Source of the DNA: Limnephilus marmoratus
Taxonomy: Eukaryota > Arthropoda > Insecta > Trichoptera > Limnephilidae
DNA length: 64,000 nucleotides
Assembly: GCA_917880885.1 (NCBI GenBank)
Contig: OU862917.1
Span: forward strand, 55,565,227 to 55,629,226
Direction: 5' to 3'
In this document: positions 56,593 to 64,000 of the stretch, piece after piece
How the letters are laid out: the number at the start of each line of letters is the position of its first letter
Position numbering within the stretch: position 1 is the first letter of the stretch
The notes under the pieces: model-generated
What the model was told of the DNA's origin: nothing
The model's database searches: none
The model's input: only the letters and a program-made list of their open reading frames with translations
Translations under genes and position numbers: made by a program

Positions 56593-56734
56593 GAGATTGC
56601 GAACTTCGACTACGAATCCGGAGGTCGCGGGTGAGAGATATATGAATCCATCTCTCCCACTGCATTGCAAGGCGATGGGTTGAAAGAGATTACACATCTG
56701 CCCTGATGATGGACACTGCAACGCTGTCCGAAAC

Positions 56735-56805
56735 TTTGGCTAAAGAAGGAGGTATACACGGCATAATACCCCAAAAACTAATAACAAAAATACTTATGGC
56801 CGTGA
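56735..56805. repeat. Half of the 31393-31489 palindrome family
   Basis: GGCATAATACCCCAAAAACT then ATAACAAAAATACTTATGGCC matches one arm of 31393-31489. The opposite arm is missing. Confidence 0.65.
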
Positions 56806-56814
56806 AAATCTAAA

Positions 56815-57215
56815 ATCACCTCTGCGATAGGTCACCCCAAGTCGTTCGCTACGTTTGGTGACTTAGCAGGGGTGCCCGGGTTCATGGGGTGAGGATTATC
56901 CGGGTCTTGGCGGCGGATGCATCTCTGCCCACCAGCTGCATGGCAGGATGGATTGGGAGAGAGTGTTGAGGGAGTCCCTTTGATTTCTCCAGCCGTACTC
57001 TCTCGGAACATAGCCTTTCACCGCAGTGGGAGGGATAGATTCCTGGACACACTGACTCCCAGATTCCTACCTACCCTTCATCCCTTTTCCTTTTCAGAAC
57101 TTGCTCTCCTTCCTTTCCTAAAAAGACCCTTCACACAGCATCCCCAAAGATGACATAGGCCCTGTGGGAAATTATTTTCCTCAGGGCCTCCTGTGTTGAC
57201 CTAATGTAAAAAAAA
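56815..57215 (+). repeat. SINE B copy (5' end truncated)
   Basis: Starts at CTCTGCGATAGGTCACCCC and runs through the tail to ACCTAATGTAAAAAA. Here the tail reads GGCCCTGTGGG. Confidence 0.85.
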
Positions 57216-57216
57216 C

Positions 57217-57355
57217 AGTCTATCCCGATCCGTCCTGCCATGCAGCTGGTGGGTAGACGCATCCGCCAACAAGACCCGGACAAACCTCATCCCATGAACC
57301 CGGACACCCCTGCTAAGTCACCAAACATAGCTTACCACTTGGAGTGACCTATGGC
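57217..57355 (-). repeat. SINE B copy, reverse, first part (split by hAT-type element)
   Basis: GATCCGTCCTGCCATGCAGC to CTTGGAGTGACCTATGGC, then interrupted. It resumes at 59640-59712 (TATGGCAAAGGTGTTGGTTA to CATATCCGCCTCCCAGAT). Confidence 0.85.
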
Positions 57356-57653
57356 CAGGGCTGGGCAGTATTTGAAAAACTTGTAATTGAAATACGTATT
57401 TGAAATACAATAATATACAAATACAATGTATTTGGTAATTGGTATTTCAATTACCTGCTGCTGAGGTATTTTGTAATTTGTATTTCAAATACTTAAGGCT
57501 TCAAAATACATTTTCAAATACATTTAGTGATTTTAATAATGATAATTAAAAATAACCACACATAGATAATACATAGACTAAAAACGCTAGAATCCTGTAC
57601 CTACTATTGTCCTTTGCTATAGGACTCTTTATTAATGATTATTTGTAGTTCTC

Positions 57654-57826
57654 TTAGGGGGCATACATTAATTATGTGAGCTCAAAAAAGGAGGGGGGGG
57701 GGGGTCCAGCAAAATCTCACGGTACTTGAAAAGAATAAACGAAGTGGTCCAAATTATCTCACCAAGGGGCGGGGGGAGTCTAGTTTGGAAGAAAAACTGC
57801 TCACCTAATTAATGTATGCCCCCTTA
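57654..57826. mobile_element. PIF/Harbinger-like MITE inside the hAT-type element
   Basis: TTA flanks (57654-57656, 57824-57826). Ends GGGGGCATACATTAATTATG and, on the right, AATTAATGTATGCCCCC with a short further match (GTGAGC/GCTCAC). A 3-bp TTA duplication with G-rich ends fits PIF/Harbinger. Confidence 0.7.
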
Positions 57827-57984
57827 TAATTGCTTTATAATGTACTGTACTATATTTTTTTTTACTTAATGCTAGTTATTATTATTGTCCTGTGCTATAA
57901 TAGCACTGTTATTGTACATTTTGTATCATACTTGTCATTGCTTTGTATGGTACACTCTTGTATCATAGTATTAGATTTTTTTTT

Positions 57985-58568
57985 CATTAACTCCACACAG
58001 GAGGCCCTGAGGAAAATAATTTCCCTCAGGGCCTATGTCATCTGGGATGCTGTGTGGAGGGTCTTTTTGAGGAGAGAAAGGAATGAACATTGGTCTTGAA
58101 GAGACCCATGTTGTAGGAAGGAGGAAACACAGAGGCCGGCAATCATTCCACAGCCGAGCTGTTGAACACAAGAACGAGTCGAAGAAATGACCCGTTCTCA
58201 TGTGACAAATGTCAACCGTGTACAATGTGTTTCCCGACTATGCACCGGTGCCGAAAGGATCAATGATGCTAGTTCCTCGGAGCATCTTCCATTGTAATAC
58301 CGGTAGAACCAGGATAGCATTCCAACTCGACGCCTGTGCTCTAAAGATTGCAATCCGTCTTTTAAGATGGGAGAATCTATTAAACGGACCGCCCGTTTCT
58401 GCATAGAGTCGAGGGTATTTTTCAGGTATTTTGGAGCTCCAGACCAGAGGTGGCTGCCAAATTCAACCGTGGGGCGCACTTGTGATTTATACAGGGTTAG
58501 CAGTTGTGTACTATTAAAGTATCTGCGGGCCTTGTACAGTACGCCCAGTTTTTGATCGAGCACTATTG
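57985..58568 (-). pseudogene. Jockey-type LINE 3' end (RT C-terminus + hairpin tail)
   Basis: Minus strand 58563-58198: LDQKLGVLYKARRYFNSTQL, TLYKSQVRPTVEFGSHLWSG, TLDSMQKRAVRLID, SLEHRRRVGMLSWFYRYYNG, then HSRETHCTRLTFVT. It continues through FFDSFLCSTARLWND to the hairpin tail at 57991-58065 and a T-run (the poly-A end). A 5'-truncated insertion carrying only the RT thumb and tail; the best-preserved copy of this LINE here. It sits inside the hAT-type element. Confidence 0.85.
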
Positions 58569-58696
58569 GAATAATTAAATAATGGACTGAATACTAGAAA
58601 TAAAATATTGGACTGAATACTAGAATGTTTTTAAGTTAACTACTGTAGAGCGCACTTGAAGTGAAATAACACAAAACTTCGCTACACAAATGTCAT

Positions 58697-59238
58697 CCAT
58701 TTATATATAAAAATGAATCCTTGTTTCCCTTGGTCACGCCATAACTTCAAAATGACTTTACCTATTTCATTCATTTTTTTTAAGTTTTCTTATACTTTTA
58801 GAAGGTTCTTACGGAAAGAAAAATTAAGAAAATTACGCAGAAAATGGGATAATTTCAGAAAACTTAACGACTATTTTAACTACGCACGTTTGACAGTTCG
58901 CGCGTTAGATGAAAATAAATTTAGCAGGCAGCTGTTTTTTTCATTGGATTTTTAAAATTATAGATATTTTAAATAGGTACCTATGTTAGGTACCAGATTT
59001 TATTGATTGTTTTTATAATATAGAAAAATGTTCTGGGACTAAATATATGGAACGCGGGAGGGGTTGGCGGGATGGGGGAGCGGAAGAGGGGAGAGGGTAG
59101 GCAGGGAAGGCGTACGGGGAATGCAAGAGGGTAAAGGGAAGCGGTAGGGGAACGGGGACGCACGGGAAAGGACATGCAGGGAGAAACAATTTATTTCTTT
59201 GAATATTGCAGTGCAACGCATACCGGGAACCAGCTAGT
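58697..59238 (-). mobile_element. Helitron-like / Lep1-type repeat, copy 3
   Basis: Reverse of 43650-44180 at its ends: ATCCATTTATATATAAAAATG at the left and TGCAACGCATACCGGGAACC then AGCTAG at the right, with the purine tract at 59050-59180. The interior differs from copy 1, and the 80-codon frame at 58713-58955 has no known motif. Confidence 0.6.
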
Positions 59239-59639
59239 GTTATTATAATAATTATTATTATAATCTAACACCTAAGTCCTATACCACAAATCTTTACAAG
59301 TGGAGCGGAGACGAGATGTGTGTCCTGAGCAATATGATTAGTCAATTTTAGCACGTCTCTGTTTCACTATGCTCTGCTTTGCTTCAATGGAAACGCACTC
59401 TTAGATATGGGCACTTACGACAATTTATTGCAACCAAAGGTTCTACCTAAACCAAATGTATTTTGTAATTTGTATTTTGTATTTTGTATTTGAAATTTAA
59501 AAATGGTTAAAATACTGTATTTTGTATTTCAAATACACGACTTGAAAGTATTTTGTATTTCGTATTTTAAATACATGCGAAAAAGTATTTTGTAATTTGT
59601 ATTTTAATTACAGTAATGCATGTATTTTGCCCAGCCCTG

Positions 59640-59712
59640 CCTCTATGGCAAAGGTGTTGGTTATCCAATAATGGTTCTCGGGGCGGCGGTACACATATCC
59701 GCCTCCCAGATG
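59640..59712 (-). repeat. SINE B copy, reverse, second part
   Basis: Continuation of 57217-57355 after the hAT-type insertion. It carries the SINE B 5' end in reverse, including GGTTCTCGGGGCGGCGGTAC. Confidence 0.85.
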
Positions 59713-60483
59713 AATATTACCACCTAATCTAAACAAGTTAGCAATTAAAACCGAAAACCCAATTTAAGACTATTTATACAATGTAGACTTAAACCACCTG
59801 TACAATGTTGGAGTTCATTTTTACAAATTCCTTCAACCAATTAAACAATAATGATTGTCTCTTTCTGATATATTTTTATTTCACACGACAAACAGAGACG
59901 GGTATAATTGGAGTGATGTTTCTAAAAATGGTAAATTCAATATTTTACCGGAAATGTCCCAGACGGAATCATCTAGTACCGGCACGCAAATATTTAAGCA
60001 TTGTAAAAAGATCATATGAAATGCAAAGTGTAAGCGAACGGGATGTAGTCCTTTCCATTAATAACTTAGAAATTGCTTATTATTGCTTGAATTGTCAAGT
60101 TACGCCAACGCCCATTTTCAACTTAAGTAAAGTAAAAAAGTAAAAGCGATATTAAGGAAGCTAGCGTGATTCAATTATTATGACACTTCCCTTTTTATTA
60201 AAATGCAACTATTACCGATCCGCTACCAGTCCGTGGAATCTTCAGTTTGTAGGCACGGGGTAACGCTATGCGATGCGTGGCGGAGAGGGGGAGGGCTACA
60301 GATACTTTGCCGGAATTTGATAGAAATTATTTTATATTAAAAAAAACTAGCAATGCAATATACAGTTTTAAAAACAGATCGATAAGCAAATAGTTTTTCT
60401 ATGATTACCAAAATTATTGAGTATATGGTGTAAAAGACAACTGAGATACAGAGTAAAACTGTTCTTAGTGTAATTATATTACC
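59713..60483. other. No recognisable gene; one unassigned 112-codon frame
   Basis: The frame at 59805-60143 (MLEFIFTNSFNQLNNNDCLF...) has a hydrophobic start and a charged second half, but no motif that could be recognised. Coding status unknown. Confidence 0.4.
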
Positions 60484-60935
60484 CCGGTCTAAAAAACTAT
60501 CGAAAGAAGCGAAGCTAGCCGTCCATAATGGAGTGCTGGTACCTACCCTAATGCTTCGCTGTGAGGCTCGGAACTGGTAGAGAAATGATGAAAGTAGACC
60601 GAAATGAATAATAATGATCCGCACATAATGTAAGCCTGATGTAAGCGTAACGAGTAAGATTAAGAAAGAGACGCTTAGATTGGTTGGGCATGTAAAGCAA
60701 ATGAACGAGAAAAATAGTGTAAGGAGAATATATGATGACGCAAATGTGAATGCTAGAAGAAGTCGGGGACGCCCGAGGAAGACATGGCACGACCAAGTGA
60801 ATCAGATACTTGAGTCGAGCCATTTCAAGAGTCAGAATAATAAAAGAGCATGTATGAGACGAAGTATGCATGTGAACGAGGCAAGGAGTGTGTGCCAAGA
60901 TCGAGTTGTTTGGCGGTCCGTCTCTATTTGTAAAT
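60484..60935 (+). pseudogene. RTE-like LINE tail, 3'-truncated
   Basis: Follows the RTE-like ORF from the KKLSKDAKLAVHN region (CTAAAAAACTATCGAAAGAAGC) to RGRPRKTWHDQVNQILESSH and QDRVVWRSV. It then breaks off at TTTGGCGGTCCGTCTCTATT instead of reading SAYPCGETA. An internal deletion removes the NAVEMRSL region. Confidence 0.8.
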
Positions 60936-60936
60936 T

Positions 60937-61186
60937 GTAAAATATGATAGCAACTAAGTATAATAATAATTTAATAATGAGCAAAATTAAGAAAGGGACC
61001 CTCAGATGGTTTGGGCACGTAGAGCGAATGAGCGAAGAAAGTAGTGTAAAAAGAATATATGATGCAAATGTGAATGGTAGAAGAAGTCGGGGACGCCCGA
61101 GGAAGACATGGCACGATCAAGTGAATCAGATACTTGAGACGGGCCATGTCAAAAGTCAGAATAATAGAAGAGTATGTATGAGACGA
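60937..61186 (+). pseudogene. RTE-like LINE tail within a local duplication
   Basis: MSKIKKGTLRWFGHVERMSE, SSVKRIYDANVNGRRSRGRP, RKTWHDQVNQILETGHVKSQ. The unit starting TTTGGCGGTCCGTCTCTATT at 60909 is repeated from 61631. It stops at GTATGTATGAGACG and meets an inverted copy. Confidence 0.8.
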
Positions 61187-61395
61187 CCATCACGCCGTTT
61201 CCCCGCAGGGGTAGGCAGAGAGGACGGACCGCCAAACAACTCGGTCTTGGCACACACTCTTTGCCTCACTCACATTCATACATCGTCTCAAACATTCTCT
61301 TCTATTATTCTGACTTTTGACATGACCCGACTCAAGTATCTGATTCACTTGATCGTGCCATGTCTTCCTCGGGCGTCCCCGACTTCTTCTAAGAG
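61187..61395 (-). pseudogene. RTE-like LINE tail, inverted neighbour
   Basis: The reverse complement reads RSRGRPRKTWHDQVNQILES, GHVKSQNNRRECLRRCMNVS, VWRSVLSAYPCGETA. Its 61280-61395 part is complementary to 61073-61186, making an inverted repeat with about 115-bp arms and a 90-bp loop. Confidence 0.8.
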
Positions 61396-61489
61396 TATTA
61401 TAATTGCTCTTGAAAAGAGAAACTTCTTCGCGGCCTATTTCATACAAAATTTAGTTCTGGATTTACGGTTAAGATACCAAATTATTTCA

Positions 61490-61600
61490 TTACAGAACTT
61501 CCTCTTCTTCCTTTCCCTAAAAAAAACCCTCCACACAGCATCCCCAAAGATGACAAAGACACTGAGGGATTTTTTATCAGGTGTGGTGCTAATGCGAGAA
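61490..61600 (+). repeat. SINE B / Jockey 3' tail fragment
   Basis: ACAGAACTTCCTCTTCTTCC, AAAACCCTCCACACAGCATC, then a degenerate hairpin (ACACTGAGGG ... ATCAGGTGTGGTGCTAATG). Confidence 0.75.
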
Positions 61601-61630
61601 AAAATACAATTTAACCAATTAATATTATTT

Positions 61631-62022
61631 GGCGGTCCGTCTCTATTTGTAAATTGTAAAATATGATAGCAACTAAGTATAATAATAATAATTTAATAAT
61701 GAGCAAAATTAAGAAAGGGACCCTCAGATGGTTTGGGCACGTAGAGCGAATGAGCGAAGAAAGTAGTGTAAAAAGAATATATGATGCAAATGTGAATGGT
61801 AGAAGAAGTCGGGGACGCCCGAGGAAGACATGGCACGATCAAGTGAATCAGATACTTGAGTCGGGCCGTGTCAAAAGTCAGAATAATAGAAGAGAATGTA
61901 TGATACGATGTATGAATGTGAGTGAGGCAAAGAGTGTGTGCCAAGACCGAGTTGTTTGGCGGTCCGTCCTCTCTGCCTACCCCTGCGGGAAACGGCGTGA
62001 TGGTTAGTTAGTTAGTTTCTTT
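61631..62022 (+). pseudogene. RTE-like LINE tail with complete C-terminus
   Basis: The duplicated unit (from 61631) continues here to the full end: HDQVNQILESGRVKSQNNRR, MNVSEAKSVCQDRVVWRSVL, SAYPCG, with a one-base deletion in the final GGGGAAAC, then GATGGTTAGTTAGTTAGTTT. Confidence 0.8.
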
Positions 62023-62683
62023 TAGATCGATTTTATCCATATAGATCGGAGGTGACAACTTAAAGAAACGTACGAATCAATGAATAAAGTAAATTATGTA
62101 ATATATTTCTAATAAGTTTATTCATAATTTTTCGAAAACACTAGTAAAACTAAGATAAAATAATTATGTAGCACATAAAAGAAACTACACCAATATGTAT
62201 TTAAATACCTAATTTTATTTATGATAATAATAAAATAAACCTTAACACAAAAAAAAACAACCGTAAACACCAAATAAATAACAATATCAATTAGCAAATC
62301 ATACTACAATTTAAAAAAAACGCGCCAATAATCAAAAACGGCCGCTAGAAATGATAAATATGTGTGAATAATCAACAAGCAACATCCAAACTGTTCTGTC
62401 AACCTACCTACATATGTGACTATATTGGTAACATTAAACTTGGCAACGTAGCTTGATGCGGTAAGTGTGTTCTTAAAATAGATCAAGGAATGCACGTTAT
62501 TTTAAGATATATTTTTTTAATAAATAAACATAATTTTTGATTACATATTATAGCTGACCATATTTTAAACAAAATTTAAAAGACAGCATGTTGGTACTTC
62601 ATCTACGTAAGTATATATTACATGCGAAAGAATGAGCAACTTAAGTGGCTTCTTCTAAGATGAGCCACAAAATGTGGTATGAC

Positions 62684-62721
<38 letters not shown>

Positions 62722-62885
62722 CAGTCGTTACTTTCTACTTCTTAAAAGACTTGTGAATTTATTATTCACATGTTTCTTCTAGGTAACTTTAATTGTATGT
62801 CTATATTAGTTAGGTAATTTTAATCGTATAACTACGAGTACCTACCAACCTATCCCAAGTAGTTAAAACTCGCCGTTAAACGTTT
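62023..62885. other. No gene; (TA)n microsatellite
   Basis: AT-rich spacer containing a TA run at about 62687-62716. Nothing else supported. Confidence 0.5.
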
Positions 62886-63370
62886 CAGCTTGAATTCAAA
62901 TATACGCGTGCGTAGATTCATGTGTCTTGCTTGACTTGTACAAAGCACGCACATTACAAGTACAGGGTGAACCCGAGTCTGTTAGAGTTAGGGCCCATAA
63001 TGCCATAGTAACAGGTAGAGTGAGGCGCGGCTGGACCGGTGGTATTGATCCACCCCACCCCCACCCCCCATAGAGCCTTCCTTCGTTCACCACCCATACA
63101 ACACTTCCACCCGCCGACATCCATGTACCGGGTACCAGGGTGTGTGGAGACGGCAGGAGGTAAAATACGTGGCCACTGAATCCCATATCACTCGAATTGT
63201 AACTGCGAACCGGATAAACCGAATTTTGTCAAGTGGTTTAGAAGCTGTATAAAATAATATAATATTTGTATGTACCTATGTTCAGAGCTCTCAGGTGAAA
63301 TACGGTTAAAATGGTAATAGTAGGTATATAATACACTCATTAGATTGTATTATTTTATTTAAATGAAGAA
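62886..63370. other. No recognisable feature
   Basis: More GC-rich than its surroundings between 62960 and 63180. A 96-codon minus-strand frame (62896-63186) is rich in Gly/Trp from a C-run and has no motif. Confidence 0.45.
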
Positions 63371-63545
63371 TATATTAGCGAAACTCAATCGAAAATTTGG
63401 AAACAGAAAAATCAGAAAAACACATTGTCACCTCTCACCACATAGTGGCCCGGAAAGCCGAAGGTCCTGGTTCGCGTCCCAAAGGTGGCAATATCTTTTT
63501 CTGATGTTTCTGTTCCCAGATTTTCGATTGAGTTTCGCTAATATT
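63371..63545. mobile_element. Palindromic element with tRNA-like loop
   Basis: Arms of about 55 bp: ATATTAGCGAAACTCAATCG at 63371 is mirrored by CGATTGAGTTTCGCTAATAT at 63526-63545. The loop (63430-63490) ends in GGTCCTGGTTCGCGTCCCAA, a good tRNA B box. One arm recurs at 51328-51412. Confidence 0.75.
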
Positions 63546-63942
63546 GTCTTCAGATATTACAATTTGAGAATTTACTCATAAAGTTAAAAATAAAAATTGT
63601 ATTATTTTGATTATCGGTAAATTTACTGTCGAGCATTAAACAAACAAAAAAATCATACTCGTATCTTGTTCGTAACCAATATTGAATCCTACTTTTTTAT
63701 AACCCGCTAAATAATGATAAAACACACACAGGGTGTAACAGCACATACCCAGAAGATTAACCAGCGATTCCTGAGCATGTCTGGAGTACAAAAAGTATTT
63801 TTTCCTATTATTTTTAAATATAAACTAACGTTTAATATAAGATTTTTATGCGTAGCACAAAGGGTAACAATTATTATAAGCAATAATTATCAGCCTGAAA
63901 GACTTATCTACATTGAAAAAATCTTCCGAGAAAAGTTACATG
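63546..63942. other. No recognisable feature
   Basis: AT-rich. An 81-codon frame (63714-63959) runs into the tRNA-like sequence and is unlikely to be real. Confidence 0.45.
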
Positions 63943-64000
63943 CCGCAAACGGGACTTGAACCCGTGTCCTTCTGACTGCCGGTCAGGTGCCTATACCACT
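63943..64000 (-). tRNA. tRNA-like sequence, cut by window end
   Basis: The reverse complement has a T arm with a perfect ACGGG/CCCGT stem around TTCAAGT, an anticodon-like CTGAC/GTCAG stem and a 3' half TTTGCGGCA. The anticodon loop is 5 nt, or lacks U33 if read as 7, so this is more likely a tRNA pseudogene or SINE head than a working tRNA. Confidence 0.45.

Larger units (their letters stand above)
57356..59639. mobile_element. hAT-type non-autonomous element, 2.3 kb, nested
   Basis: CAGGGCTGGGCAG at the left and TTGCCCAGCCCTG at the right are inverted ends. CCTATGGC (57348-57355) and TCTATGGC (59642-59649, two bases beyond the end) make an imperfect 8-bp duplication. Both subterminal regions (57370-57510, 59455-59620) are dense in GTATTTGAAATAC / TGTATTTTGTA motifs, a common hAT pattern. 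No transposase was found. It has been filled by at least three later insertions. Confidence 0.75.

Noticed and set aside
59805..60143. 112-codon plus-strand frame as a possible gene
   Set aside because: No recognisable motif and AT-driven codon content; coding status cannot be supported from sequence alone.

Overview
This window looks like intergenic, repeat-dominated chromosomal DNA from an insect, most likely a moth or butterfly (Lepidoptera). The DNA is AT-rich, and no host protein-coding gene could be supported on either strand. Almost everything recognisable is a transposable element or a relic of one. Lepidoptera is an inference from four things: CCTAA runs matching the arthropod TTAGG telomere motif, an ORF1 with an FP25K-type domain, Helitron-like repeats of the kind common in Lepidoptera, and the mixture of Jockey, CR1/L2 and RTE-type LINEs with tRNA-derived SINEs.

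Layout. 0-4 kb: a tRNA-derived SINE (here SINE A) split by a solo LTR (207-931), then sequence without clear content. 4-10.3 kb: a minisatellite interrupted by a 5.4-kb LTR element (4817-10189) with near-identical 1-kb LTRs, a 4-bp target duplication, a primer-binding site and a purine tract, but no coding capacity. 11.2-16 kb: the only structurally complete element, a CR1/L2-group non-LTR retrotransposon with ORF1 (11454-12434) and an endonuclease/reverse transcriptase ORF2 (12578-15568). 17.7-21.2 kb: an RTE-like LINE tail interrupted by a 5'-truncated relative of the 11-16 kb element. 22.7-31.2 kb: a third CR1/L2-type 3' end, two almost identical 1046-bp palindromic elements (23338-24383 and 30145-31190) carrying telomere-like CCTAA repeats, a 669-bp hAT element, MITEs and minisatellites. 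32.8-36.8 kb: a 3.2-kb transposon with about 395-bp inverted repeats and a decayed Academ-like gene, next to a decayed hAT transposase.

37-64 kb: a mosaic of SINE A, a second SINE-like family (SINE B), Jockey LINE fragments, RTE-like tails, Helitron-like repeats, MITEs and AT microsatellites. The most elaborate nest is at 57.2-59.7 kb, where SINE B is interrupted by a hAT-type element that itself carries a MITE, a LINE fragment and a Helitron-like repeat.

How the parts work together. ORF1 would act as the RNA-binding chaperone and ORF2 as the nicking and reverse-transcribing enzyme of the 11-16 kb LINE. Three related elements end in a hairpin whose stem sequence changes while its pairing is kept, a plausible recognition site for that enzyme. 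Independently, SINE B and the Jockey-type LINE share the same nested-hairpin 3' tail, which suggests SINE B is mobilised by that LINE. These two RNA tails are the most interesting signals here.
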